Counted from the stretch's first letter, positions 1 through 9,060 are shown. The stretch: DNA of 64,000 bases from Candidatus Azobacteroides sp. (GCA_009787405.1 WRGA01000124.1:34607-98606); one strand, 5' to 3'. Notes: a model not told the origin generated them from the letters alone. Numbers and translations: made by a program.

Positions 1-2
1 GT

Positions 3-1211
3 ATCTCCATCATTGTCATTTATTTGGCGTTGGGGTTGATCATCACGGCGATATTCGGCGCAAGCGCTTTAAATGATTTATCGACTAATGCCGTTTTCAA
101 TTTGTTGTTTTTTGCCCTGCTGATTGTATTTGCCGTTTCGTTTTTCGGAGCGTTTGAGATCACGTTACCGTCGTCATGGACCAATAAAATGAATGATAAG
201 GCCGATAGTTCAATGGGTTTGTTGAGCATTTTTTTCATGGCATTTACGCTTGTCTTGGTGTCGTTTTCGTGTACAGGCCCCATCATCGGCACATTACTGG
301 TGCAGGCGGCATCCATGGGAGCAACCCTCGGGCCGGCAATCGGGATGTTTGGCTTTGCATTGGCTTTGGCCATTCCGTTCACGCTGTTTGCAATCTTCCC
401 GTCGTGGCTGAAAGAATTGCCCAAATCGGGAGGTTGGTTGAATTCGGTGAAAGTCGTTCTCGGATTTTTGGAACTGGCTCTTGCCCTGAAATTTCTCTCG
501 GTCGCCGATTTGGCTTATCATTGGAATATCCTCGACCGGGAAGTGTTTTTGTCTTTATGGATTGCTGTTTTTGCTTTGCTCGGATTTTATCTGCTGGGGA
601 AAATCAAATTCCCGCACGACGGTGAAGTCAAACACGTTTCCATTCCGCGTGTTTTTTTGGCATGGATCACTTTTGCATTTACGATCTATCTTATTCCCGG
701 GTTATGGGGAGCGCCGCTGAAATCGATCAGCGCTTTTTCGCCTCCGTTGTTTACGCAAGATTTTAATTTATACACCGGTCAGGTGCATGCGAAATTCAAT
801 GATTATGAAACGGGAATGGAATATGCGCGAAAAAACGGAAAGCCGGTGATCATCGATTTTTCGGGATATGGGTGTGTCAATTGCCGGAAAATGGAAGCCG
901 CTGTTTGGACTGATTCGAAAGTGAAGGATTTGCTGGAAAAAGATTATGTGTTGATCACTCTTTTTGTCGACGACAAAGCGTTGTTACCGGCTCCGATATC
1001 GGTTGACGACGACGGAAAGAACCGCACGCTCAAAACCGTCGGAGACAAATGGGGGTACCTGCAACGCCATAAATTCGGAGCCAATGCGCAACCTTTTTAT
1101 GTTTTGCTGAATAACGAAGGCAACCCGATCGCCAAATCGTACAGCTACGATGAAAATATCGAGAAATTTGTCACATATTTACAACACGGCTTGAAAGAAT
1201 ACAAAAACTGA
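3..1211 (+). CDS. dsbD: Thiol:disulfide interchange protein DsbD, C-terminal part (5' truncated by window)
   Basis: The reading frame is open from the left edge, so only the last 402 residues are present. They hold several hydrophobic membrane segments of the DsbD/CcdA transmembrane domain, with the conserved FSCTGP motif near nt 270, followed by a periplasmic thioredoxin-like domain with the redox motif CVNC near nt 873-884. DsbD carries electrons from cytoplasmic thioredoxin across the inner membrane to periplasmic thiol-disulfide partners. The N-terminal periplasmic domain is outside the window. The gene ends with an isolated TGA and has no obvious terminator hairpin. Confidence 0.9.
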   Translation: MSIIVIYLALGLIITAIFGASALNDLSTNAVFNLLFFALLIVFAVSFFGAFEITLPSSWTNKMNDKADSSMGLLSIFFMAFTLVLVSFSCTGPIIGTLLVQAASMGATLGPAIGMFGFALALAIPFTLFAIFPSWLKELPKSGGWLNSVKVVLGFLELALALKFLSVADLAYHWNILDREVFLSLWIAVFALLGFYLLGKIKFPHDGEVKHVSIPRVFLAWITFAFTIYLIPGLWGAPLKSISAFSPPLFTQDFNLYTGQVHAKFNDYETGMEYARKNGKPVIIDFSGYGCVNCRKMEAAVWTDSKVKDLLEKDYVLITLFVDDKALLPAPISVDDDGKNRTLKTVGDKWGYLQRHKFGANAQPFYVLLNNEGNPIAKSYSYDENIEKFVTYLQHGLKEYKN

Positions 1212-1687
1212 TAAATACGTTGTTTCGGGATGATTAACAGACATTATATTGATTAAATGATAACTATACTGATTATCAATTTGTTTAATATCTAAAAATT
1301 GCTTATTCTATATAAACTCTAATATCTGCAATAAGCCCGCATTTAATGCCGAAACCACTGTATTTTATTGATTTTCAATACTCTTCCGATGACTCTGACA
1401 CCGCCTGCTGTCAAGCGTCAGCTCTATTATTTTCTCTTTAATTACTTGAGTATATGCATTATAGCGATATTCCCGTTGCAATGAGAGCATAATATTTCGG
1501 GGATATGTATCATTTGGTTTTTTTGAAAAAATAACACCTTTCAGTCAATTTAAGCACTACCTCGGAATCGATGCAAACTACAACCGGTTTTTAAAATAAT
1601 ATTTTTTACGCCGATTCTTCTCCTTTTTAACAATTCTTAAACAAATTTATTTTGATAAACCAAGGAGTTCTCACTACTTTTGCCTCG

Positions 1688-1758
1688 TAATTTTTTCATA
1701 GTATTAGATTTAAGGTTAATAACTAAAGATTGGTTGTCGGGATGACAACCTTTTTTTT
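1688..1758 (+). ncRNA. Small RNA, copy 1 of a tandem family
   Basis: A Bacteroidota promoter (TTTG at 1651-1654, 20-bp spacer, TACTTTTG at 1675-1682) is followed by a conserved core (CATAGTATTAGATTTAAGG) and then a 7-bp hairpin, GGTTGTC/GACAACC (1732-1750), with an eight-T run. Promoter and intrinsic terminator bracket about 70 nt with no usable reading frame, so this is most simply a short transcript. The start site is inferred from promoter spacing. The core resembles repeats I associate with Bacteroidales genomes, but I cannot name a family. It could also act as a terminated leader, though no gene follows directly. Confidence 0.6.
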
Positions 1759-1871
1759 GCCCGTTTTTCATACAATCTGACTCCTATCCTTATTCTCTTC
1801 TTTTTCAGACTGTACCTTATTGATAAAACCTTTGTACAAAATAAGAGAATATGGATGTCGTAAAACCGTTT

Positions 1872-1935
1872 TATATTTTAAACGCCAAGGCACAAAGACG
1901 GAAAGACGCGAAGTTTAAATTCTTTGTGGCTTTCT
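1872..1935 (-). repeat. Dispersed palindromic repeat, copy A (truncated)
   Basis: Contains the family core TTTAAACGCCAAGGCACAAA followed by GACGGAAAGACGCGAAGTTT and an ATTCTTTGTG arm. It is shared in reverse orientation with copies near 9.76, 10.58, 10.94 and 54.09 kb and in the same orientation with copies near 12.53 and 22.88 kb. The element is an imperfect inverted repeat able to fold on itself. It has no coding capacity. Confidence 0.6.
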
Positions 1936-2253
1936 ATCGGACAACATGTCCTTTCGAATGAATAGTGACGGACAACATGTCCGCCACGGCGGGGAAAATA
2001 GGAGTTGTCTATATCCGTTTAACGATGCATTTTCATCAAATACAGCATGAAAGTGCCGGCAAAAGAATAAACTATCTGCCAATATTTTTACATAAAAAAA
2101 GGAAAAATACGTCATAATCGCCCTATTTGAGGCAAAATCAATAAACTTCCCATTAATAGTCAAACAGTATTTAACTTAAAGTACTATATTCATTAACAAT
2201 TTTTAAGGCAATTTTTTTGGAAATACATTCAAATCATGCATACATTTGCACTG

Positions 2254-2321
2254 TGTTTTTCATGGTATTAGATTTAAGGTTAACAAAAGAAGATTGGTTG
2301 TCGGGATGACAACCTTTTTTT
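2254..2321 (+). ncRNA. Small RNA, copy 2 of a tandem family
   Basis: This copy has TTTG at 2216-2219, a 21-bp spacer and TACATTTG at 2241-2248. The core CATGGTATTAGATTTAAGG is followed by GTTAACAAAAGAAG and the same hairpin GGTTGTC/GACAACC (2296-2314) with a seven-T run. Compared with copy 1 only a few bases differ, and both promoter and terminator are intact. Outside these units the flanking DNA is unrelated, which indicates that the transcribed unit itself is the conserved thing. Confidence 0.6.
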
Positions 2322-2411
2322 ATTTATACCGGTTCCGTCATGCTTACTTATTAACAATTATTAGAGTAAAAAATTTTGAAATTCAGACCATCCGGACTTA
2401 CCTTTACAGCG

Positions 2412-2585
2412 TGATTTTTCATGGTATTAGATTTAAGGAATTATCACAAAATAAATAGAACACCTAAAACAGCTAATTACCTGTAAATGTGTAATTTAAT
2501 TTATATAAGTGTTACATTTATTTATTGACAATTCTTAAGGTTAACAAAAAGAAAGATTGGTTGTCGGGATGACAACCTTTTTTTT
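2412..2585 (+). ncRNA. Small RNA copy 3, interrupted by a 96-bp insert
   Basis: The 5' half (core to TTTAAGG, ending at 2438) and the 3' half (TTAAGGTTAAC to the hairpin 2559-2577 and T-run) are separated by 96 bp of unrelated AT-rich DNA. The promoter has TTTG at 2375-2378, a 20-bp spacer and a weakened -7 box TACCTTTA at 2399-2406. The copy is therefore probably damaged, although a transcript of about 170 nt could still form. Confidence 0.5.
2439..2534. mobile_element. MITE-like 96-bp insertion in sRNA copy 3
   Basis: Comparison with copies 1 and 2 defines the insert exactly. It is flanked by a direct TTAAGG duplication (2433-2438 and 2535-2540). Its ends form an imperfect inverted repeat (AATTATCA at the left, TGACAATT at the right; 15 of 18 positions match when extended). 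It is AT-rich and non-coding. These are the marks of a miniature inverted-repeat element, though low complexity weakens the inverted-repeat argument. Confidence 0.45.
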
Positions 2586-2650
2586 GCCCCTACCCTACTC
2601 GATCCGGTTAATTCAACCGTTAATATTTATAGAGAAATCACAAATTATCC

Positions 2651-2658
2651 TATCTTTG
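2651..2658 (+). promoter_or_regulatory. Promoter -7 element for acd
   Basis: TATCTTTG matches the Bacteroidota -7 consensus TAnnTTTG and lies 87 bp before the acd start codon. No good -33 TTTG is visible at the expected distance. The terminator of sRNA copy 3 lies just upstream and isolates this transcript. Confidence 0.5.
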
Positions 2659-2745
2659 TATTTTAATTTCAGGCGGATAAATTACCAAACCACATTCACA
2701 AAATCATTAACCCGGGATCAACAAACACGAACATCATATTGTATT

Positions 2746-4818
2746 ATGGCTAAAATAATGATAAATGATCAATTGATCAACCCCCAAAGCATAGTGGTGG
2801 TCGGAGCTTCAAATGATATTCACAAACCGGGCGGAAAAATCGTGAAAAATCTGCTCGACGGAAAATACGAAGGCCGGTTATATGCCGTCAATTATAAAGA
2901 AACCGAAATCCAAGGCATCCGATCCTACCCGAACATCCATGATATTCCCGACACAGATCTGGCAATTTTAGCTATTCCGGCAGCATCCTGCCCGGAAGTG
3001 ACCGCCGTTTTGGTCAACCGGAAAAACGTCAAAGCCCTTATCATCATATCTGCCGGATTCGGGGAAGAAACTCCCGAAGGCGCCAAACTGGAAGAACAAA
3101 TCCTGAATACCGTCAACCATGCCGGCGCGGCGTTAATCGGCCCCAATTGCATCGGATTGATTACGCCATACCATCACAGTGTATTTTCCCGTCCGATTCC
3201 CGATTTGCACCCTCAAGGCGTGGATTTGATTTCCAGTTCGGGGGGGACGGCTCTTTTCATCATGGAATCGGCCATGAACAAAGGACTTCGCTTCGCATCG
3301 GTATGGTCGGTCGGTAACGCGAAACAAATCGGTGTGGAAGAAGTGCTGGAATATATGGATATTCATTTCGACATCGAAAAGGATTCCAAACTGAAAATGC
3401 TTTACATCGAAAGCATCAAAAATCCCGACAAACTTTTAAAACACGCCTCTTCTCTCATCAAAAAAGGATGTAAAATAGCCGGAATCAAAGCCGGATCAAC
3501 CACATCGGGACAACGAGCGGCGACATCGCATACAGGAGCAATCGCCAATTCCGACTCGGCAGTGGAAGCTTTATTCAGAAAAGCCGGAATCGTTCGTTGT
3601 TACAGTCGCGAAGAATTAACCACGATCGCTTGTGTTTTCACATTGAAAAAATTGACGGGAAAAAACATCGGAATCGTCACCCATGCCGGAGGACCTGCGG
3701 TATTGCTCGCCGACGCCTTGTCGAAAGGAGGATTGAATGTTCCCTTTCTCTCCGGCCTGGTCGCCGACGAACTGAAAAGCAAACTTTTTCCCGGAGCAGC
3801 CGTCGGCAATCCCATCGATATTATCGGAACAGGCACCCCGGAGCATTTGGGAATTGCCATCGATTATTGCGAAAAACGATTCGATAACATTGATGAAATC
3901 ATCGTTATTTTCGGAACACCGGGATTGGTAAAAGTATATGAGGCTTACCGTGTGTTAGACGAAAAAATGAATACTTCGACCAAGCCGATCTTTCCGGTTC
4001 TGCCCTCTGTCACCACAGCAGAAGGAGAAGTAAAAGATTTCATTAAAAAGGGGCATGTCAATTTTTCCGATGAAGTACTTTTGGGAACGGCCATAACGAG
4101 AATTATGCAAACCGCCGGGCCTACGGTCGGAGAAATCGAACTGGACGGTGTGAATATTCCCGAAATCAGACGCATCATCGACTCCATCAATCAACCGGGT
4201 TATATTCCTCCGGCACTCACTCAACAATTGTTAAAATCGGCGGGCATCCCGCTTGTCAAAGAATTTGTCTCTTCCGACAAAAAAGAAATCATTGATTTCT
4301 CCAAAGAAATCGGATTTCCGGTAGTGATCAAAGCCGTAGGCCCCGTTCACAAATCGGATGTCGGGGGCGTTGTTTTGGACATCAAATCGAGCCGCCATTT
4401 AGAATTTGAGTTCGAACGAATAATGAATATTCCCGAAGCGACGGCCGTACTGATCCAACCGATGTTATCGGGAAGAGAACTTTTCATCGGGGCAAAATAT
4501 GAAAATAAATTCGGTCATATCGTACTTTGCGGATTAGGCGGAATTTTCGTCGAAGTGCTGAAAGACATTGCCTACGGATTGGCGCCGTTGAGCTATTCTG
4601 AAGCTTTTTCGATGATCCGGTCGTTGAAATCATACAAAATCATCAAAGGAACCCGCGGACAAAAAGGAATCGACGAAAACGAGTTTGCCGAAATCATTGT
4701 CCGACTATCGACATTGCTGCGTTTCGCAACCGAAATCAAAGAAATCGACATCAATCCGCTTTTGGCAACTCCGACCGGGATTATTGCCGTAGACGCACGA
4801 ATAAGAATAGAAGAATAA
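2746..4818 (+). CDS. acd: ADP-forming acetyl-CoA synthetase (alpha-beta fusion)
   Basis: The 690-residue protein begins with a CoA-binding Rossmann domain (IVVVGASND near the N-terminus), continues with a succinyl-CoA-synthetase-like domain carrying the phosphorylated-histidine motif SHTGA, and ends with an ATP-grasp domain (VIKAVGP, KSDVGGV). This is the order of fused NDP-forming acyl-CoA synthetases, which make ATP from acetyl-CoA (or related acyl-CoA) plus ADP and phosphate. The frame is open upstream to 2557, but that stretch contains the sRNA terminator and promoter, so ATG 2746 is chosen. A role in fermentative ATP formation is inferred; the preferred acyl group cannot be read from the sequence. 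Confidence 0.88.
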   Translation: MAKIMINDQLINPQSIVVVGASNDIHKPGGKIVKNLLDGKYEGRLYAVNYKETEIQGIRSYPNIHDIPDTDLAILAIPAASCPEVTAVLVNRKNVKALIIISAGFGEETPEGAKLEEQILNTVNHAGAALIGPNCIGLITPYHHSVFSRPIPDLHPQGVDLISSSGGTALFIMESAMNKGLRFASVWSVGNAKQIGVEEVLEYMDIHFDIEKDSKLKMLYIESIKNPDKLLKHASSLIKKGCKIAGIKAGSTTSGQRAATSHTGAIANSDSAVEALFRKAGIVRCYSREELTTIACVFTLKKLTGKNIGIVTHAGGPAVLLADALSKGGLNVPFLSGLVADELKSKLFPGAAVGNPIDIIGTGTPEHLGIAIDYCEKRFDNIDEIIVIFGTPGLVKVYEAYRVLDEKMNTSTKPIFPVLPSVTTAEGEVKDFIKKGHVNFSDEVLLGTAITRIMQTAGPTVGEIELDGVNIPEIRRIIDSINQPGYIPPALTQQLLKSAGIPLVKEFVSSDKKEIIDFSKEIGFPVVIKAVGPVHKSDVGGVVLDIKSSRHLEFEFERIMNIPEATAVLIQPMLSGRELFIGAKYENKFGHIVLCGLGGIFVEVLKDIAYGLAPLSYSEAFSMIRSLKSYKIIKGTRGQKGIDENEFAEIIVRLSTLLRFATEIKEIDINPLLATPTGIIAVDARIRIEE

Positions 4819-4824
4819 AAACGA

Positions 4825-6117
4825 ATGAAAAGAACTTTTGCACTGCTTTTATCGATCACCGGTTTTACCGGTTTACATGCTCAACAAAAATTGTCGCAGC
4901 CGGTTAATCCCGACAGCCTGTTCTTCGACAAAAAAGAATACTATCTCCGGTTTTATTATGATACATTAAAATACAACCCGTTGTTCATGCCGTTGGTTTT
5001 TGACGGAAAATGGCTTCCGGATACGCTTTCTTTGGCCCAAAAACCGAAAGCCGCAGCAATACTGCCTGTTCCGGAAACTTCTTTCCGTTCGCTATATACC
5101 GACAGCTCCGACCGAAAATCACAAGACTTCCGGAATTTTATACATCAATCCGCCAAAAATTATATGTATGCCAAATATCCGCAATCTGTCAAATACAACC
5201 GGTCGATGTTGCCGGAAAAAGTTCCGGAACAAAAGAAAATAAAACCGAATACGCTGAAAGATCTTTTCACGCCCGAACCGGATGTCAGACTCAGTGTCGA
5301 TAATATACAAAGAGCCGTTCCCAAAGAAGTATTTTGGTGGAAAACCATCAACAGTACCCTCAATTTCACTCAAAATTATATTTCACCGAATTGGTACAAA
5401 GGAGGAGAAAGCAACAACTCGCTGCTGAATATTCAAAACATAAAATTCGGGTATAATGACAAGAAAAAGATTCAATTTGAAACCGAAATCGAATGCAAAT
5501 TCAGTTTTTACAGTTCTCCGAACGACACCATCCGGTCACTCCGGGTAAGCGATGATGCGACTTTCCTGAAAAGCAAGCTCGGATATAAAGCCGTCGAAAA
5601 CTTCTATTATACTTTCTCGACGGAGTTCAGAACCCAATTATTCAACAACTACAAAGCAAACAGTAGAGAAAGAATCTCGTCCATATTATCGCCCGCAAAC
5701 TTGTATGTCAGCCTCGGAATGGATTATAAGGTAAAAAGCAAAAAAGTAACCCTGTCAGTCATTTTGTCTCCCATATCCTATCGCCTGATACATGTAAAAG
5801 ACCCGGAGGTAAATCCCGTTAATTTCGGAGTAGATGCGGGAAAAACCACAAAAAGCACATTCGGTTCGATGTTGACTTCCGACATGACATGGAGTTTCAA
5901 CAAACAGATTAATTGGGTATCCCGATTGTATTATTATACGACCTATAACAAGGTGGAGGCTGAATGGGAAAACACATTCAATTTTATTTTGAACCGGTAT
6001 CTGGCCACCAAATTCATTGTTCACAGCCGATTCGACGACAGTGTTTCCCGGAATAACGATTTAGGCTATTATCAATTAAGAGAATTGTTAAGCTTCGGAC
6101 TTTCATACAAATGGTAA
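4825..6117 (+). CDS. DUF3078 outer-membrane protein
   Basis: A 430-residue secreted protein with a signal peptide ending at GLHAQ. The motif WWKTINSTLNFTQNYISPNW followed by YKGGESN is typical of DUF3078 proteins of Bacteroidota. The C-terminal half alternates aromatic and polar residues and ends in a strand-like KW, as in outer-membrane beta barrels. The gene starts 6 bp after acd, so it is probably cotranscribed. Function is unknown; no enzymatic motif is seen. Confidence 0.8.
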   Translation: MKRTFALLLSITGFTGLHAQQKLSQPVNPDSLFFDKKEYYLRFYYDTLKYNPLFMPLVFDGKWLPDTLSLAQKPKAAAILPVPETSFRSLYTDSSDRKSQDFRNFIHQSAKNYMYAKYPQSVKYNRSMLPEKVPEQKKIKPNTLKDLFTPEPDVRLSVDNIQRAVPKEVFWWKTINSTLNFTQNYISPNWYKGGESNNSLLNIQNIKFGYNDKKKIQFETEIECKFSFYSSPNDTIRSLRVSDDATFLKSKLGYKAVENFYYTFSTEFRTQLFNNYKANSRERISSILSPANLYVSLGMDYKVKSKKVTLSVILSPISYRLIHVKDPEVNPVNFGVDAGKTTKSTFGSMLTSDMTWSFNKQINWVSRLYYYTTYNKVEAEWENTFNFILNRYLATKFIVHSRFDDSVSRNNDLGYYQLRELLSFGLSYKW

Positions 6118-6157
6118 TTATGCATCACTTGATTTCACACTAAAAATCTTACATAAA

Positions 6158-7345
6158 ATGAATGCTGAAAATAAAATCAAACAAGAAGTCGAAACGATTT
6201 ATCCTGAAATAATAGAAATCTACCGGCATCTTCATCAATATCCGGAACTATCTTATCACGAAAAAAAAACATCCGGGTTCATCCGTGACTTTTTAGACAA
6301 TGAAAACATTCCTTATCGTTCTGATATAGGAGGTTACGGTATTCTGGCACGAATCGAAGGGAAAAACCCTTCTTCCGGAACAATCGCATTGCGGGCGGAT
6401 ATGGATGCTTTACCCATTGGGGAAGAAAACGACATCCCGTACAAATCACAAAATGAGGGCATCATGCATGCCTGCGGACACGACACGCATATAGCATCTT
6501 TACTGGGAACGGCAAAGATTCTCAAGAATATGCGGGATGAATTTTCGGGAACGATCCTGTTGATTTTCCAACCGGGAGAAGAACAACATCCGGGTGGAGC
6601 CCTCCTGATGCTTGAAGACCATATTTTTGAAGGATGCGAACCGGAATTGATCATTGCACAACATTCGTTTATGGACTTGCCTTGCGGAACGGTCGGATTT
6701 AGATCGGGAACGGTTATGGCTTCGGCAGACGAAGTTCATCTGGTCATGAAAGGAAAAGGAGGACATGCCGCCATGCCTCATCTACTGAACGACACCGTGT
6801 TGGCAGCGTCGCAATTGATCGTATCCATGCAACAAGTTGTCAGCCGGAGATCCAATCCGTTTAAACCCATGGTGCTTTCTTTCGGAAAATTCATTGCTGC
6901 CGGAGCCACCAACATCATCCCGAACGAGGTATATATTTCCGGCACGCTCCGATGCATGGATGAAGAAGAAAGGGCGAAAGCCAAAGAAAGCATTTTAGAA
7001 ACGGCAGCCGGTACGGCAAAAGCATACGGTTGTGTTTGCGATATCGAAATAAAACACGGCTATCCTACAGTTGTCAACCATCCGGAAATAACGGAAAAAG
7101 CCGCCCGATTTGCAGAAGAATTTTTGGGAAAAGAAAAAGTTGTCGAATATCCGGTAAGGATGACCAGTGAAGATTTCGGATTTTTCTCGCAAAAATATCC
7201 GTCTGTTTTTTATCGTTTCGGAGTAAGGGGAAAAAACAATCTTTCCAACGGAAGCTTACACACCCCGACCTTTTTAATTGACGAAGAAGCTTTAAAAACA
7301 AGCGTAGGAACATTAGCTTACATCGCCGTACAATTTTCGGCTTAA
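6158..7345 (+). CDS. M20 family amidohydrolase (N-acyl amino acid / hippurate hydrolase type)
   Basis: The 395-residue enzyme shows the M20D metal-binding set: RADMDALPI, HACGHDTHIA and PGEEQHPGG, then a lid domain (KGGHAAMP) and a late His (LHTPTF). Enzymes of this group release amino acids from N-acyl or aromatic conjugates in the cytoplasm. No signal peptide is present. It follows the DUF3078 gene by 40 bp on the same strand. Substrate cannot be assigned; peptidase or acetylated diaminopimelate activity are alternatives. Confidence 0.85.
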   Translation: MNAENKIKQEVETIYPEIIEIYRHLHQYPELSYHEKKTSGFIRDFLDNENIPYRSDIGGYGILARIEGKNPSSGTIALRADMDALPIGEENDIPYKSQNEGIMHACGHDTHIASLLGTAKILKNMRDEFSGTILLIFQPGEEQHPGGALLMLEDHIFEGCEPELIIAQHSFMDLPCGTVGFRSGTVMASADEVHLVMKGKGGHAAMPHLLNDTVLAASQLIVSMQQVVSRRSNPFKPMVLSFGKFIAAGATNIIPNEVYISGTLRCMDEEERAKAKESILETAAGTAKAYGCVCDIEIKHGYPTVVNHPEITEKAARFAEEFLGKEKVVEYPVRMTSEDFGFFSQKYPSVFYRFGVRGKNNLSNGSLHTPTFLIDEEALKTSVGTLAYIAVQFSA

Positions 7346-7381
7346 ACCGCTCAAAATAAACCGGCGTTCAACAAATGTGAA

Positions 7382-7442
7382 AGTTAAAAATTAAAAGTCG
7401 GGAATCGGTATGAGCATATTCCTTGACTTTTAATTTTTAACT
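7382..7442. terminator. Bidirectional terminator hairpin
   Basis: Perfect 18-bp inverted repeat, AGTTAAAAATTAAAAGTC at 7382-7399 against 7425-7442, with a 25-nt loop, between the convergent amidohydrolase and DUF2795 genes. The stem is AT-rich, so it is weaker than a GC-rich terminator. Confidence 0.55.
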
Positions 7443-7456
7443 CTTCCTCCTATCGA

Positions 7457-7678
7457 TTAATATTCTTCCTCGTTGAAAAAGAAATCTTCTTTACTGGGAT
7501 AATCCGGCCAAATATCTTCCATGCATTCATAAACCTCTCCCTCATCTTCCATTTCCTGCAAATTTTCTATCACTTCAAGTGGAGCTCCCGAACGAATAGC
7601 ATAATCAATTAACTCATCTTTTGTTGCAGGCCAAGGAGCATCTTCCAATTTAGACGCCAATTCCAATGTCCAATACAT
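7457..7678 (-). CDS. DUF2795 domain protein
   Basis: A 73-residue acidic protein. The segment WPATKDELIDYAIRSGAP with the following helix is characteristic of the small DUF2795 family common in Bacteroidota and Actinobacteria. The C-terminus is very acidic (EDFFFNEEEY). Function is unknown. It has its own minus-strand promoter, 58 bp upstream. Confidence 0.8.
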   Translation of the reverse strand: MYWTLELASKLEDAPWPATKDELIDYAIRSGAPLEVIENLQEMEDEGEVYECMEDIWPDYPSKEDFFFNEEEY

Positions 7679-7735
7679 AATAAGTTCCTCAAATTTTAAA
7701 TGGTTGTTTTACAGTATGTTTTTCAAAAAGGAGTG

Positions 7736-7743
7736 CAAAAATA
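7736..7743 (-). promoter_or_regulatory. Promoter -7 element for the DUF2795 gene
   Basis: On the minus strand this reads TATTTTTG, matching TAnnTTTG, in the 77-bp gap between the adenosyltransferase and DUF2795 genes. Confidence 0.45.
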
Positions 7744-7755
7744 AAATAAAAATAT

Positions 7756-8313
7756 TTACTTACAAACCTTCTGCCAAAATATTTCATCTACCGAATGATC
7801 TTGGTTCTCTTTTCTTGCCAAAATATAAAAATAATCCGACAGTCGGTTAATAAAAACAAAAGGATTTTCATCCTGCAATGAAAAATGCTCCGACAATGAG
7901 GTCATGCAACGTTCGGCCCTGCGACAAACCGACCGGCAAACATGAGACAATGCGGCTGACTTAGTTCCGCCCGGAAGAATAAAATCATTCACCGGGGGTA
8001 ATTCTTCATCCATCCGATCAATTTGCTGCTCGATTAAAGCAATGTCATTTCCCCAAATACGACTTTCGGGAAGCACATCCGTCCTTTCGGTATCTGTAGC
8101 CAAATAAGAACCGATTACAAACAGTTTTTGCTGGATAAAATCCAAAAAACCGGAGGTTTCTTTTTCTTCAATTTCGGTTTTCAACAATCCGATGAATCCG
8201 CTCAATTCATCAATTGTGCCGTAAGCATCCAATCGGATATGATTTTTTGCGACCCGGGTACCTCCGATCAAACCGGTTGTTCCTTTATCCCCTGTTTTGG
8301 TGTAGATTTTCAT
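7756..8313 (-). CDS. PduO-type cob(I)alamin adenosyltransferase
   Basis: The 185-residue protein starts with the family signature MKIYTKTGDKGTTGLIGG and has DAYGTIDELS plus the ATP-site helix VCRSVCRRAER near the C-terminus. It transfers the adenosyl group of ATP to cob(I)alamin, supplying coenzyme B12, for example to methylmalonyl-CoA mutase in propionate formation (that enzyme is not in the window). It lies 17 bp downstream of the methyltransferase-like gene, suggesting cotranscription. Confidence 0.9.
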   Translation of the reverse strand: MKIYTKTGDKGTTGLIGGTRVAKNHIRLDAYGTIDELSGFIGLLKTEIEEKETSGFLDFIQQKLFVIGSYLATDTERTDVLPESRIWGNDIALIEQQIDRMDEELPPVNDFILPGGTKSAALSHVCRSVCRRAERCMTSLSEHFSLQDENPFVFINRLSDYFYILARKENQDHSVDEIFWQKVCK

Positions 8314-8330
8314 AGAATAATATTTTAAAA

Positions 8331-9053
8331 TTAAAAATAAAGCCGATAATTTTCCTTATTCAATTTTGAAGAAAAAAAAGCAATACCGAATTGTTTCAAA
8401 TCCAACGTTACTGAAACTCCGGGATAATCACATATTTTCTTCCAGTATAAATTCAATGCCCGGGACGAAGAAATATCTTCGACAATAAGCAATGAGTCAT
8501 TGTGTAATTTTGGCGAGACCATAGAAAAAAAATCATCAACGGACATATCCCCATTCCCTGAAAGATATAAAATATCAACAGATGCAATACCGGATAAGAA
8601 TTGTTCTGCGTCAACAACAGAATCAACAGTTTTTAATCCGGATAATTTAACGGAAAGAATTTCCGCTGTACTTTCAACCGCAGGAATAAGATCGAAAGAT
8701 AAATTTATAATATAAACCGATGCGTTAGCATTTGGAGTGGTCAAATAAATGGACGGCAAAGCGGAAGAATTTCCGATTTCAAGAATAACAGATGATTTGA
8801 CATAATTTGCAATTCTAAACAGTAGCCGGTAATATTTCCGAGACTTTATTCGAAGTGGATAATGCTGTCTTTTTAAAGTCCGTCTTATGTTGTCTAATTT
8901 TTGAAAAGAATAATATGCAGAATTACAATTCAAAACTTTTGTGATAAAATTAAACACAAAAGGAGAATGAACCCCAAATCCTTTTTTTGTTTTCAATCGA
9001 AAAAGGGGGTCTAAAAAAATGAAGGGCTTTTTTTTCTGCATAACAGAAATCAT
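8331..9053 (-). CDS. Class I SAM-methyltransferase-like protein
   Basis: The 240-residue protein contains a motif-I-like strand VILEIGNSSALPSIYL where methyltransferases bind S-adenosylmethionine, followed by an acidic strand end. A later segment LLIVEDISSS is in the position of a motif IV/VI strand. The N-terminal part is basic. The motif is imperfect (GNSSALP instead of GxGxG), so activity is uncertain. ATG 9053 is used; an internal Met five codons on is also possible. It forms a unit with DUF1232 (7-bp gap) and the adenosyltransferase. Confidence 0.6.
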   Translation of the reverse strand: MISVMQKKKPFIFLDPLFRLKTKKGFGVHSPFVFNFITKVLNCNSAYYSFQKLDNIRRTLKRQHYPLRIKSRKYYRLLFRIANYVKSSVILEIGNSSALPSIYLTTPNANASVYIINLSFDLIPAVESTAEILSVKLSGLKTVDSVVDAEQFLSGIASVDILYLSGNGDMSVDDFFSMVSPKLHNDSLLIVEDISSSRALNLYWKKICDYPGVSVTLDLKQFGIAFFSSKLNKENYRLYF

Positions 9054-9060
9054 AAAAGCA

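Larger units (their letters stand above)
1212..2745. other. 1.5-kb intergenic region with sRNA repeats
   Basis: I see no protein gene here. Short open frames on both strands have no family signature. The region holds three tandem copies of a small RNA gene, one dispersed palindromic repeat, a short MITE-like insert and the acd promoter, all listed separately. Two copies of the palindrome GGACAACATGTCC lie close together at about 1939 and 1972, and a related stretch occurs near 52700. 1212-1640 shows nothing recognisable. Confidence 0.6.

Noticed and set aside
1915-2163. 82-codon minus-strand open frame as a gene
   Set aside because: It overlaps a dispersed repeat, has no family signature and no promoter or ribosome-binding context.
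2246-2458. 70-codon plus-strand open frame over the sRNA copies
   Set aside because: It reads through two sRNA repeats and a terminator; the peptide simply reflects the repeat sequence twice.
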